Positions 44,143-53,107 of a stretch of DNA of 64,000 nt are shown piece after piece (position 1 is the first letter of the stretch; each line of letters begins with the position of its first letter). Origin of the DNA: Haliscomenobacter sp041740695 (GTDB lineage Bacteria > Bacteroidota > Bacteroidia > Chitinophagales > Saprospiraceae); contig NZ_JBGSLK010000113.1 of NCBI RefSeq assembly GCF_041740695.1, forward strand, positions 124,001 through 188,000. The letters are read 5' to 3'. Below the pieces are notes generated by a model that did not search any database, had not been told where the DNA came from, and saw nothing but the letters and a program-made list of their open reading frames with translations. The position numbers and the translations under genes were made by a program.

Positions 44143-45090
44143 TTACATCTCCTTCTTCCGCTCCCAATGATTCAAATCCTCAATTTCCTGCAAAATGTAC
44201 AAATAGTTCTCATACCGCAGGGAGCTGATTTCATCCCTTTCCACGGCTGCTTTCACCGCACATTTTGGTTCATTGCGGTGTAAACAAGCGCCACCAAAGC
44301 GGCATTGGGGGGAGAGGGCAAAAATTTCGCGGAAATTGTGCGCCACCTGATTGGGTTCCAAATGGATAAAACTCAGGGTTTTGATGCCTGGCGTATCGAT
44401 GATTTGACCACCCATATCCAGCGGGTGCATTTCAGCAAAAGTAGTGGTGTGCTGGCCTTTGCCAGAGTAGTCGGAGATGTCACCCACGCGCAATTCCAAA
44501 TTGGATTGGATTTGATTGAGCAAACTCGACTTACCCACGCCCGACTGGCCACTCAGCATGGTGACTTTGTCTTTCAGTTGGGCCTTCAGTTCGGCAACAC
44601 CGTCGCCGGTCATGGCCGAGGCCAAAATAACGGTATAGCCCAAGCCCTGGTAAAGGTCTTCCAAATAGGCGTATACTTCCAGGTCTTCATCGGTGTATAA
44701 ATCCGCTTTATTGAACACAATGATGGTAGGGATTTCATAAGGTTCTACCATGAGCAAAAAACGATCGATGAACCCTTGTTTGAGCTTTGGGTGGGTGATG
44801 GTGGTAACCAAGAGGGCCTGATCGATGTTACTGGCCAAAAGGTGCAGATCATGTTTGCGGCGAGGAGATTGGCGCACCACGTAATTGCGGCGGGGCATTA
44901 CCCCCTTGATCAGACCATTCCCCGATTCATTTTCCATTTCAACCAGTACTACATCTCCTACTGCGATGGGATTGGTGAGTGGCAAATCGTTCAAACGCAT
45001 TTTACCTACTGTGCGACATTCCAACACTTGTCCATCTTCCATCCGCACATTGTACCAACTCCCCGTCGACTTTATGACTGTTCCTTGCAT
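44143..45090 (-). CDS. rsgA: Ribosome small-subunit maturation GTPase
   Basis: A 315-residue circularly permuted GTPase. An OB fold (1-70) is followed by the G domain with motifs in permuted order: G4 FNKADL, G5-like, then G1 GQSGVGKSS and G3 DTPG. The C-terminal zinc site is present as CRFGGACLHRNEPKC. RsgA checks late 30S assembly near the decoding centre. It is the last gene of a four-gene minus-strand run and starts 3 bases after the upstream stop. Confidence 0.95.
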   Translation of the reverse strand: MQGTVIKSTGSWYNVRMEDGQVLECRTVGKMRLNDLPLTNPIAVGDVVLVEMENESGNGLIKGVMPRRNYVVRQSPRRKHDLHLLASNIDQALLVTTITHPKLKQGFIDRFLLMVEPYEIPTIIVFNKADLYTDEDLEVYAYLEDLYQGLGYTVILASAMTGDGVAELKAQLKDKVTMLSGQSGVGKSSLLNQIQSNLELRVGDISDYSGKGQHTTTFAEMHPLDMGGQIIDTPGIKTLSFIHLEPNQVAHNFREIFALSPQCRFGGACLHRNEPKCAVKAAVERDEISSLRYENYLYILQEIEDLNHWERKKEM

Positions 45091-45093
45091 TTG

Positions 45094-45843
45094 TTATTCG
45101 TTACCAGCTGCGCGTACTGCCGCAGCAATTTCAATCAATAATCCTGGATCTTTTTCCAGCGCATTTCCAACCACCAGCAGATCTGCACCTGCCTTCAGGT
45201 TCGTATAAGCCAGCTCAGGGGTACTGATTCCACCGCCCGTAAAGAGAGGAACGTCTACAGCTCTTCGTACTGCCTGGATCATCTCTGCACTTACCGGGCG
45301 TTGTGCACCACTGCCAGCGTCAAGGTACAACAGCTTTAATCCTAGCATGGTTCCCGCCATGGCGGTACAAACGGCAATTTCAATTTTTTCAGGTGGAATC
45401 GGTTGGGTATTGCTCATGTATGCAGCCGTCGTACTCACGCCACCATCGATCAGCATATAGCCAGTAGGAATGATTTCCAAACCCGAGGCTTTCAGGTAAG
45501 GCGCTGCAATCACGTGTTGGCCAATGAGCAAATCTGGATTGCGCCCCGAGATGAGCGAAAGTAGAAGAATCGCATCAGCACGGGTAGAAATTTGTAAGGG
45601 GCTACCCGGGAAAATGACCAGGGGTTGGCGCACGTTTTGGCGCAGCAACTGGAGGCATTCCTCCATTTTTTCATCCATCAGCAAACTGCCACCGATGAAA
45701 AAAAAGTCGATCCCCCGTTCAGCCAAGGCAATGAGGGCATCTACCGATTGGGTCCGCAGTCGGTCGGGGTCGATGAGAACCGCTAATTGCTTACGTCCCG
45801 CTGCGCGCGACTGCTCGATGGATGCGTATACCTTTGGATTCAC
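45094..45843 (-). CDS. Geranylgeranylglyceryl-phosphate synthase (group II, PcrB/GGGPS-like)
   Basis: A 249-residue TIM barrel. Family landmarks are LIDPDR at the N-terminus, GGSLL, FPGSP, YLDAGSGA and GGGIS before VVGNALE, the last forming the phosphate site for sn-glycerol-1-phosphate. The enzyme joins glycerol-1-phosphate to a long prenyl diphosphate by an ether bond; group II members are known from Bacteroidota. What ether lipid they make in bacteria is poorly understood. It lies between the VanY-like and rsgA genes. Confidence 0.9.
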   Translation of the reverse strand: MNPKVYASIEQSRAAGRKQLAVLIDPDRLRTQSVDALIALAERGIDFFFIGGSLLMDEKMEECLQLLRQNVRQPLVIFPGSPLQISTRADAILLLSLISGRNPDLLIGQHVIAAPYLKASGLEIIPTGYMLIDGGVSTTAAYMSNTQPIPPEKIEIAVCTAMAGTMLGLKLLYLDAGSGAQRPVSAEMIQAVRRAVDVPLFTGGGISTPELAYTNLKAGADLLVVGNALEKDPGLLIEIAAAVRAAGNE

Positions 45844-45879
45844 GTGTTGGTTTTCCCTATTGACACTATGTCTATTGAA

Positions 45880-46695
45880 CTACTGGCATTGCTGGTTGAT
45901 GCCTAAAACATATTTTTCCACCACTCCAATTTCCACTGCTGTTTCGGCACCGGAAAAGCCAGTAATTAGCTTGTCTTTCATTTGATTGCGTGCGAAAGTA
46001 GTCAATTTTTGTGAGATGGGCATATAAGACCAGTGCCACTTCTCCTCGTTGTAGCCATGAGGGCGCTCGTCATTTTTGACGGAATAAGGCTGGCAAAACC
46101 CAAAACTACCCGCATTTTTGAGTAACCAGGTATAGATTTTTTGCCCATCCCCTTGTAGAAACCATTTGTCGGAAAGGTTATTCAGGTCAATGTCGGTGCC
46201 CCAATGGTGGCGGGATGCGCCAGGCATGGCACTGTATTCCATAATTTTGATGGCGCGGTTTTTGGCAACAGGGTAGGCTTTGGCAGCATTTTCGCCATTG
46301 GATAAAATGCGACTTCCGTTCCATTTGGCCTCCCAAATGCCTTTTTGAACCTCAAAATTGCGGGCAGCAGAGATAATTTTTAAAGAAATTCCATCTTTGA
46401 GGGCAGCGGCGTGCATGGATTTAAAGGCTTCGTAAGCGTCTTTGCGCAAATACATATCGGTACGATCCGAAAAAGGACTGCTAATTTTGGCGAAATCGGG
46501 ATGCTGCGCGGGGTCGAAATGCCCCATCAGGTAATCCAAGTCAAAATCTGCACGCTCGGCTGCCTCATTTTGCGCTGCCATCTGTGCTTTTGGCTGGGGC
46601 TTTTGTTCGCTCAATTTAGTGGATGAGCTTCCATTATCGCTACAACTGGCACTCCAGAGGCCAAACAACAAAACGGGGATCAAGTTTTTAATCAT
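45880..46695 (-). CDS. VanY/M15-family D-alanyl-D-alanine carboxypeptidase lipoprotein
   Basis: A 271-residue lipoprotein (lipobox WSASC, Cys18) with a peptidase M15B domain over residues 75-240. Zinc ligands are visible in SRHHWGTDIDL (the His and Asp of SxHxxGxxxD) and in the later WHWSYM. It would trim the terminal D-Ala of peptidoglycan stems in the periplasm. Its ATG overlaps the upstream gene's TGA by one base (TGATG), so translation is coupled. Confidence 0.88.
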   Translation of the reverse strand: MIKNLIPVLLFGLWSASCSDNGSSSTKLSEQKPQPKAQMAAQNEAAERADFDLDYLMGHFDPAQHPDFAKISSPFSDRTDMYLRKDAYEAFKSMHAAALKDGISLKIISAARNFEVQKGIWEAKWNGSRILSNGENAAKAYPVAKNRAIKIMEYSAMPGASRHHWGTDIDLNNLSDKWFLQGDGQKIYTWLLKNAGSFGFCQPYSVKNDERPHGYNEEKWHWSYMPISQKLTTFARNQMKDKLITGFSGAETAVEIGVVEKYVLGINQQCQ

Positions 46696-48113
46696 CAGTA
46701 TTCAAATTCTTTTTGTTCGTAAGGGTATCCAAAGAGAAACTTCTCCTTGATGAGCGCGGCCACTTTGCTGGGCACCATCATTTCAAAACCAGCATTGCCA
46801 TTGCGCACCAGCGAGAGTACTTCTTTGGAAAAAATGTGCAGGATGTTGTGATCGTACCCTTCAATGTCGACAATCTGCTGGTTGTCGATCAGGTGGCGGT
46901 ACAAAAACTTGGCACCTTCGGGTACCGGGGTATTCTGGGCAGTCATCAATTCTTCATTGCCTTCTTGCATGGCCGGATACACGTAGATTTTGACATTTTT
47001 GGTGAACAACTCACCAAAGGCAGCCAACAAACGCCCGTCCATGTTTTCATAGTATTTGCGGTTGACCAATTCCAGTAAAAACTGTACCCCCAATACCAAA
47101 CCAATTTTGTTGATGCGGTAGTCAGCCAGGTAATTGATCAATTGGGCGTGCTCTTCACAATTGGAAATGATCACCGTTTGCCCCAGGGCGTTCAGCAGTT
47201 CTGCCCGATCCAGGAAGTCTTTTTCGTCCAGTTCGCCATCCGATCTCAGGTTGGAAAGGGTAATTTCGGTGAGCAAGTAGGTCTTTTTGGTGTCTACATC
47301 GGGCTCGTTGCGGAACTGCTGGTAGCCCGTTTTGAGCATGTCCATATTGACCAGGGTGGGAGGGCGAAAACTGCCCCGAACTACCAAAACATCTTTTTTG
47401 TACAAAAACTCAGAAGCCTGCAAGTTGCGTCCATCCGGGCCAAACATGGCGACATTCGACAAGCCATGTTTGACGAGGTAAAGGCTGAGCAAGCGATTGT
47501 CCACATGGTCAAAATCGGGCCCAGTGAGGCGCACCATGTCGATGTTGACCCGGCCGCGGAGGCTGTCGATCAAGGATTCCAGCAACTCTTCGGGATCGTC
47601 ATCGTGGCGGTAGCAGGCGTAGAGCAGGTTCACGCCCAGGATGCCAATGGCTTGTTGTTGGAGTTTGTTGTCGTTGTCGAGCATGCGCACGTGCAAAACC
47701 AGGTCGTTGGGTTCTCCTTCCGGTGTGAGCTGAAAACGAATGCCCAACCAGCCGTCACCCTGGATGGTTTTGCTGTAATTGATGGCAGCAATAGTGTCGG
47801 CGAAGACAAAAAAGCCGCATTCCGGCCGCTCTTGCCGCAAGCGGGTGTTCATCAATTCGTACTCGTGGTCGAGCATTTTGTACAGGCGTGACTCGCACAC
47901 ATAACGACCACTGGGCTCCGGGCCGTAAATATGGTCGGAGTACACCTTGTCATAAGCCGACATGGTTTTGGCGATGGTGCCAGCTGCCGCTCCAACCTGG
48001 AAAAAGTAGCGGGCTACCTCCTGTCCGGCCCCAATTTCAGCAAAAGTGCCGTAAATGAGTGGGTCGAGGTTGATTTCAAGTGCCTTTTGTTCGGTTTCGA
48101 GTAGTTTGCGCAT
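46695..48113 (-). CDS. Conserved cytoplasmic protein of unknown function (472 aa)
   Basis: No signal peptide or membrane helix is seen. The N-terminal third (DPLIYGTFAEIGAGQEVARY, RYVCESRLYKMLDHEYELM) is highly characteristic of a family I know from Bacteroidota and cyanobacteria, sometimes misnamed TonB-dependent receptor. A beta-barrel is ruled out here by the globular, helix-rich sequence. FADTIAAINYS and GDGWLGIRFQL are further conserved blocks. No cofactor motif is recognised. It is first in an operon with VanY-like, GGGP synthase and rsgA genes. Confidence 0.75.
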   Translation of the reverse strand: MRKLLETEQKALEINLDPLIYGTFAEIGAGQEVARYFFQVGAAAGTIAKTMSAYDKVYSDHIYGPEPSGRYVCESRLYKMLDHEYELMNTRLRQERPECGFFVFADTIAAINYSKTIQGDGWLGIRFQLTPEGEPNDLVLHVRMLDNDNKLQQQAIGILGVNLLYACYRHDDDPEELLESLIDSLRGRVNIDMVRLTGPDFDHVDNRLLSLYLVKHGLSNVAMFGPDGRNLQASEFLYKKDVLVVRGSFRPPTLVNMDMLKTGYQQFRNEPDVDTKKTYLLTEITLSNLRSDGELDEKDFLDRAELLNALGQTVIISNCEEHAQLINYLADYRINKIGLVLGVQFLLELVNRKYYENMDGRLLAAFGELFTKNVKIYVYPAMQEGNEELMTAQNTPVPEGAKFLYRHLIDNQQIVDIEGYDHNILHIFSKEVLSLVRNGNAGFEMMVPSKVAALIKEKFLFGYPYEQKEFEY

Positions 48114-48279
48114 GGAAAGAATATTGGGCGCAAGGTACGAAAGATGTGTGGGCCGTCTGCGATTGTTGAATTTTTTTTGACCCCTTAAATCTATTTAAAC
48201 GAATACCAAAGCCTTGTCTCAATAAGCTAGTTTTTGTGTTTTTAGACGGTATTTCAAAGCTTTTGAGGATCACACCCAA

Positions 48280-48768
48280 CTATCCTTTTTTCAAAAAAAT
48301 TCCGGCAATGGCCAAACCTGCGGCAAGTACCGACAAAAAAGTGCGAAGGTTATGCCAACGGTTCCAGGGCCCTTCAAATTTGGCGCGCATCCCCGCTAAG
48401 CCATCGGTAGAAGCTTTGGACAGGTCAAAAACATCCAATTGATTGTTGAGCGGAACATTGCCAGCTATGGTCACTCCAAATACGCCAATGATATAACAGA
48501 CAGCTGCCAATAAAAGGCACCAGAATCCAGCAGTTGATTTCCCATAATGGAGGAAAGTACTCAGTGGTAATAAAAGCACTGGACCAAAAAAACAAAGGAA
48601 AAAAGCGGGATTTTGGATCACTCGATTGATGTGTTGCATGGCCGCCAGATAGGAACTATCGGGTAAGCGCTGCAAACCCGGATTCACTGAACAGGAATAA
48701 GCATAAAAAATACCCGCCAGTAATGCGCTCAGCAGGGCGGCGAGGAAGTGAATGGTATTGGAAAGCAT
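48280..48768 (-). CDS. DUF1772-family membrane protein
   Basis: A 162-residue protein with four membrane helices (about 5-25, 55-75, 80-105, 140-160) and the DUF1772 pattern, including NVPLNNQLDVFD and WNRWHNLRTFLS. Fungal members are anthrone oxygenases; bacterial ones are uncharacterised. It lies 50 bases after the metallo-beta-lactamase gene on the same strand and may be cotranscribed with it. Confidence 0.85.
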   Translation of the reverse strand: MLSNTIHFLAALLSALLAGIFYAYSCSVNPGLQRLPDSSYLAAMQHINRVIQNPAFFLCFFGPVLLLPLSTFLHYGKSTAGFWCLLLAAVCYIIGVFGVTIAGNVPLNNQLDVFDLSKASTDGLAGMRAKFEGPWNRWHNLRTFLSVLAAGLAIAGIFLKKG

Positions 48769-48818
48769 ACCGGGACTTTTTAATGATGAATTGAAGGTGA
48801 TTATAAAAGCACGTTAAA

Positions 48819-49556
48819 TTACTCGGGTTGAGCCTTAAACAACTCCATCGTATAATCCAACAACTCCTTGCCTCCCCATTTTCCATGCCCAGGAATCACA
48901 AACCTGACATCCGGGTATTGTGCCTTCACTTTGGCCACCGTTTTTGGCCAATCGCCAACATTTGCATCGGCCAGATTCCCTTTTCCTGCGTTGGATTCTT
49001 TGAGCATACAGCCTCCAAACAACACCTGCTCGCTGGGTACGTATGAAACGATGTTGTCTTTAGAATGGCCTTCACCCAGGAAGCGGTTTTCTACAGTTTC
49101 ACCACCAATTTTCAAATTCAGCACTCCACTAAAGCCATTTTGGGGCACCGCATAACCATTGGCCTTGGCCAATTCAATGGTCAGTTGATTGGCATATGAG
49201 GGGATACCTCTTTGGTGAAAAGCACTAAGTCCGCCCAGGCAGTCGCCGTGAAAATGGTTGACCACGATGGCTTTTACTTTGGCTTTTAGCTTGGTTTCAA
49301 TCCAGTTGATCAGTTGCACCGAAACGCTGTCGTGGGGCGGTGTGTCAAAAACTACCGCTTCACCATTGTTGCAATAAATCATGCCATTGCAAGGTACTTT
49401 ACCCCATTGATTGGTATTGAGGTAGGTGACATGTACCAGGGTTTTGGGCGTGAGTGCCTTAATTTTTAGGCTTTTATGGTTATATTCTGGTAGTTTTTGA
49501 GTGGCACAGCCAGAAAGTAAGGCAAGTCCTAAAATAGCAAGTGAGAATGCTTTCAT
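48819..49556 (-). CDS. Subclass B1 metallo-beta-lactamase, lipoprotein form
   Basis: A 245-residue zinc hydrolase. Both B1 zinc sites are complete: His101, His103 and His164 (HFHGDC, GEGHSKDN) and Asp105, Cys183 and His224 (GGCMLKE, PGHGKWGG). Cys after the HxHxD aspartate is as in Bacteroides CcrA. The N-terminus has a lipobox (LLSGC, Cys17), so the enzyme is probably anchored to a membrane, as NDM is. It hydrolyses beta-lactams, in this class often carbapenems. There is no integron or insertion sequence around it, so it looks like a resident chromosomal gene. Confidence 0.9.
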   Translation of the reverse strand: MKAFSLAILGLALLSGCATQKLPEYNHKSLKIKALTPKTLVHVTYLNTNQWGKVPCNGMIYCNNGEAVVFDTPPHDSVSVQLINWIETKLKAKVKAIVVNHFHGDCLGGLSAFHQRGIPSYANQLTIELAKANGYAVPQNGFSGVLNLKIGGETVENRFLGEGHSKDNIVSYVPSEQVLFGGCMLKESNAGKGNLADANVGDWPKTVAKVKAQYPDVRFVIPGHGKWGGKELLDYTMELFKAQPE

Positions 49557-49640
49557 GTCGGTATTTAGGTAAATGTTGTCAAAAATACGTGTTTTTGCAA
49601 GATTTATTGCCGGATTTCACTGTATTTTAGCCCCGTCCAA

Positions 49641-50021
49641 ATGCCCAATCCAATGATTCAACTGTTCAACATTCAAGAAAAATTCCAAAAAGTCACCGAG
49701 TACTGGTCACCTAAAATCGCCGGAGAACTCAATGGGCAATACGTCAAACTGGTCAAAGCCAAAGGTGAGATGATCTGGCACAGCCACGATGATGAAGACG
49801 AGTTGTTTATGATTTTTAAAGGCAACTTTGTGATGGAGTTTCGCGACCATACCGCCAAGGTAGGGCCGGGGGAAGTATTGATTGTGCCCAAAGGAGTGGA
49901 GCATTGCCCCCGCACCGAAGGTGACGAAGAAGTTTGGTTGCTTTTATTTGAACCCAAGGCGACCAAACATACTGGCAACATTGATCATGAAATGACGAAA
50001 TACGAACAGGATTGGATTTAG
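49641..50021 (+). CDS. Cupin-domain protein
   Basis: A 126-residue single-domain cupin with motif 1 IWHSHDDEDELFMIFKG and motif 2 GEVLIVPKGVEHCP, giving the usual His/Glu/His metal site. Small cupins of this type can be isomerases, dioxygenases or binding proteins; the reaction cannot be told. ATG 49641 is followed by a second Met at residue 5. It is divergent from the metallo-beta-lactamase gene. Confidence 0.88.
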   Translation: MPNPMIQLFNIQEKFQKVTEYWSPKIAGELNGQYVKLVKAKGEMIWHSHDDEDELFMIFKGNFVMEFRDHTAKVGPGEVLIVPKGVEHCPRTEGDEEVWLLLFEPKATKHTGNIDHEMTKYEQDWI

Positions 50022-50022
50022 T

Positions 50023-51447
50023 TTACATCTCGATAAGTTCCGGAGAGGTGGCCAGCGCTCTTGCTTTTACAAAGCTGGCCACACAGAATTCCACGTCCGC
50101 CACCGTAGTCGCCCAGGAACAAACGCTGATACGAATCACTTTCCTGCCATGCCACATGGAGCCTCCGCACCAGCACACCCGAAGTTCTTGCAGGTTTTTC
50201 AAAACCTTTTCCGTCATTTCATCCTCGCCACAGGCAATCAAAACCTGATTAAAAACTACTTCGTTGAGCACTTCAAAACCTTGATCGCCCAAGTCCTGGG
50301 CAAACTGTACAGCACGCTCGTGCAAATTTGTGACCAATTCATCCACTCCACTTTTTCCCAGGTATTTCAGCGTTGCCCAAAGCTCAATCACCCTGGCCCG
50401 ACGACTCATTTCGGGTGTGTAGTACATGCCATCTCGCTTGCCTTCCACAATGTAGGCACCGCTCATGTGCAGGGCCGAAACCAGCGCTTCCTGATCCTGA
50501 CAGAGAATGATTCCACAATCGTAAGGCGTGTTCAGGGTTTTGTGCCCATCTGCCGACCAGGATTGGGCCAGTTCCATCCCTTTTGTCAAGTGTTTAAACC
50601 GTGTGGCGGCTGCTGCCCATAAGCCAAAAGCGCCATCGATGTGTACCCAAGCTCCTGCTTCATACGCTTTTTGGCAAATGCTTTCAATGGGGTCAAATGA
50701 ACCCGAGTTGACATTGCCTGCTTGCAAAATGACTAGAGTATTGGAATCCAGAGAGGGCATGGTTTCGGAAATAATCCGACCCTGTTCGTCCACTTCGGCC
50801 CATTCGATATTGGCTTTGCCAAATCCGAGCAACTGAATAGCTTTCAGTACCGTGGAGTGCGTGTGCTTGCCCGTAACTACCCGCACTTTAGGCGCGCCAT
50901 TCATGCCTTGCTCATTGACATCCCAGCCGTTTTTTTGAAAGAGTCGCCAGCGGGCTGCGGCCAAACCACAATAGATGGCCATCGAAGAACCACTGACAAA
51001 ACCTGCTACGGTGTATTGAGGTAGACCCAAAAGTTCGTTTAACCAGCCTTCCACCACTGTTTCCAGTTTAGCAGAAACGGGGGACAATACCTCCATTCCA
51101 GTGTTTTGATCCCAAAAATCACTCAAGCTTTTGGCCGCCAAGGACGCAGGAATAGAGCTGCCTGTAACAAACCCAAAGTACCTGCCTCCAAGGCTAGTCA
51201 CTGTAGCGGGCGAGCCGTATTGATGCAATTGTTGGAGAATATTGTTTACATCGCCCGACTTGTCTGGCATACTTTCTTCAAAGTGTTGCAGGTTATTCAG
51301 CGCTTCGGGGCTGGGGTAAACATTCCGGTCGAAGGCCTCGTTTAGGTATTGGAAGGCATAAGTTTGGGCGCTTTTGAAGATCTGCCGATCTTGAATTTCC
51401 TGGAACATTGCGTCCTGAATTTTGCCTACTTTTGTCGGGTTTGCCAT
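50023..51447 (-). CDS. PLP-dependent amino acid decarboxylase (group II)
   Basis: A protein of about 474 residues with the group II decarboxylase fold. The PLP Lys is in SWSADGHKTLNTPYDCG; AWVHIDGAFGLWAAA carries the Asp that pairs with the pyridine nitrogen. Family members act on aromatic amino acids, glutamate or aspartate; the exact substrate cannot be read. ATG 51447 (MANPTKVG) is preferred to ATG 51471. The gene ends next to the cupin gene's stop, tail to tail. Confidence 0.88.
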   Translation of the reverse strand: MANPTKVGKIQDAMFQEIQDRQIFKSAQTYAFQYLNEAFDRNVYPSPEALNNLQHFEESMPDKSGDVNNILQQLHQYGSPATVTSLGGRYFGFVTGSSIPASLAAKSLSDFWDQNTGMEVLSPVSAKLETVVEGWLNELLGLPQYTVAGFVSGSSMAIYCGLAAARWRLFQKNGWDVNEQGMNGAPKVRVVTGKHTHSTVLKAIQLLGFGKANIEWAEVDEQGRIISETMPSLDSNTLVILQAGNVNSGSFDPIESICQKAYEAGAWVHIDGAFGLWAAAATRFKHLTKGMELAQSWSADGHKTLNTPYDCGIILCQDQEALVSALHMSGAYIVEGKRDGMYYTPEMSRRARVIELWATLKYLGKSGVDELVTNLHERAVQFAQDLGDQGFEVLNEVVFNQVLIACGEDEMTEKVLKNLQELRVCWCGGSMWHGRKVIRISVCSWATTVADVEFCVASFVKARALATSPELIEM

Positions 51448-51587
51448 TTGTTTAAGTGATTTTACCCACATCCCGTATTGGCGAGACCGTGGATCGTTTG
51501 AGGATAAAAACTAGGCAAAAATAATACTTTTGGTAGAAACCAGTCCTTGGGTCAATCGCTTGGATGAACCTTTGGGAGGATGATCTT

Positions 51588-52058
51588 CTAGCGATCCATT
51601 TCCTCCAAATTCATCCGCATCTCCAGCATATTGGGGGTAAATCCTGCTTTTTCATAAGCCCTTATGGCTACTGCATTTTCTGCATATACCTCCAGTCTGA
51701 TCTCCGCAATGCTTTGCTGTCTGATCCAATCGGTCAAAGCATCCAGTACTTTTTGATTGATACTTTGCCCTCGAAAAGCAGGTTTTACGTACATGAAGCC
51801 CAAATAGGCATAGCGACTGTGTTGCAGGTAATCCTTGGCTTCCCTGATTTGGGCATAACCCGAAGCTACAATTTCGTCACCTGCCACTGCAACGACTACC
51901 TCCGCCTCAGGAGATAAAATTAAAGCTTTCAGGTCATAATAGTGAATTTCTCCGGCTTTTAAAGTCGGGTCGAAGGGCCGTTCGGCAGCTACAATGCCTT
52001 GTTCAAAATGGAGCAAGGTGTCTAAATCGGCTACGTTTGCAGTTCTGGTAATGATCAT
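51588..52058 (-). CDS. GNAT family N-acetyltransferase
   Basis: About 156 residues from ATG 52058 (MIITRTANVADLDTLLHFEQ). The acetyl-CoA motif A is FMYVKPAFRGQSINQKVLD, with the Q/RxxGxG/A-like pyrophosphate loop present as RGQSIN, and motif B is NAVAIRAYEKAGF. Substrate is not predictable. An upstream in-frame ATG (52142) would add 28 residues without family character. Confidence 0.87.
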   Translation of the reverse strand: MIITRTANVADLDTLLHFEQGIVAAERPFDPTLKAGEIHYYDLKALILSPEAEVVVAVAGDEIVASGYAQIREAKDYLQHSRYAYLGFMYVKPAFRGQSINQKVLDALTDWIRQQSIAEIRLEVYAENAVAIRAYEKAGFTPNMLEMRMNLEEMDR

Positions 52059-52233
52059 GCCAGGATGGGTTTTTTGAGATGTATGGTGACAAAAATAGAC
52101 AAGCTGAGTGGATTTTTTGCTTTGAATACCATTCATAGCCAAGCAGAGCCTTTATCAAATTTCATGGTTCATTTCAGGATGAAGTGTTTTTAAAAAAGCA
52201 AATGCACCTTTGCTCCACCTTAAATTATCCACT

Positions 52234-52695
52234 ATGCAATATTTAGCGACCGTGATTTGGAAAAAACTGAACGACGCACCCTTTCATGATGGAAAATATA
52301 GCCGTTCTCACACCTGGTCTTTTGATGGAGGGCTCAGTATTCCAGCTTCTTCTTCGCCACAGGTAGTTGCAGTTCCGATGTCCGACGAAGCAGCAATCGA
52401 TCCTGAAGAAGCCCTAGTTGCTGCGGTATCCAGTTGCCATATGTTGTTTTTTTTGTCCATTGCCGCAAGCAAAAAACTCATCGTCAATCGGTACGAAGAC
52501 CGGGCCGAGGGCAAAATGGGAAAAAATGAAATGGGGAAAACAGCGATGCTGGACATTTTTTTACGGCCTGCCATCAGCTGGGGCGGTAATGCGATACCCA
52601 ATGCAAGCACAATTGATGAAATGCATGAGGAAGCGCATCAACGTTGTTTCATTGCCAATTCCCTCAAGACCAAAATCAACATCATCACCAAATAA
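52234..52695 (+). CDS. OsmC/Ohr-family thiol peroxidase-like protein
   Basis: A 153-residue OsmC-type protein from ATG 52234. The core helix has VAAVSSCHMLFFLSIAASKK, whose Cys aligns with the first peroxidatic Cys; the partner Cys is in HQRCFIANSLK. OsmC proteins reduce organic hydroperoxides. It is first in a compact three-gene run with a double-ACT protein (11-base gap) and an ArsR regulator, suggesting redox or ligand-controlled expression. Confidence 0.9.
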   Translation: MQYLATVIWKKLNDAPFHDGKYSRSHTWSFDGGLSIPASSSPQVVAVPMSDEAAIDPEEALVAAVSSCHMLFFLSIAASKKLIVNRYEDRAEGKMGKNEMGKTAMLDIFLRPAISWGGNAIPNASTIDEMHEEAHQRCFIANSLKTKINIITK

Positions 52696-52706
52696 ATGCT
52701 ATTTTT

Positions 52707-53099
52707 ATGAAAGACTTAGCGATCCGTTTAAAGAACCAACCTGGAGCATTGGCGGCAATGGGAGAAGCGCTGGCCAGTGCCGGAGTCAGTATTGAAGGCG
52801 GTGGCGCCTGGACAGCTAGCAGTGAAGGAATTGCTCATTTTTTATTTGAAGATGGCAGCAAAGCCCGGATGGCCTTGGAAGCATATGGCATAGAAGTGCT
52901 CCGTGAAAATGAAGTGCTGATCCAGCGGCTGAAACAGGATACGCCAGGGCAATTGGGCAAAATCACCCGCCAAATGCAATTGGCTGGTGTCAACATCGAA
53001 GTGTTGTACAGTGATCATTACAACCAATTGATTCTGGTAGTCGATGATCTGGAAAAAGGACGAATCGTATCTGAAAACTGGAAAAAAGACCTTGAATAA
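52707..53099 (+). CDS. Double ACT-domain protein
   Basis: A 130-residue protein from ATG 52707 made of two ACT domains: residues 1-65 (LAIRLKNQPGALAAMGEALA) and 70-128 (DTPGQLGKITRQMQLAGVNI). ACT pairs bind amino acids or similar ligands and act as sensors. There is no catalytic or DNA-binding part. It sits between OsmC and ArsR genes with gaps of 11 and 8 bases, so it may sense the metabolite that controls the operon. Confidence 0.85.
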   Translation: MKDLAIRLKNQPGALAAMGEALASAGVSIEGGGAWTASSEGIAHFLFEDGSKARMALEAYGIEVLRENEVLIQRLKQDTPGQLGKITRQMQLAGVNIEVLYSDHYNQLILVVDDLEKGRIVSENWKKDLE

Positions 53100-53107
53100 T
53101 TCTAACG

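Noticed and set aside
48819..49556. Recently acquired resistance cassette
   Set aside because: No integron site, insertion sequence or composition change surrounds the beta-lactamase gene.
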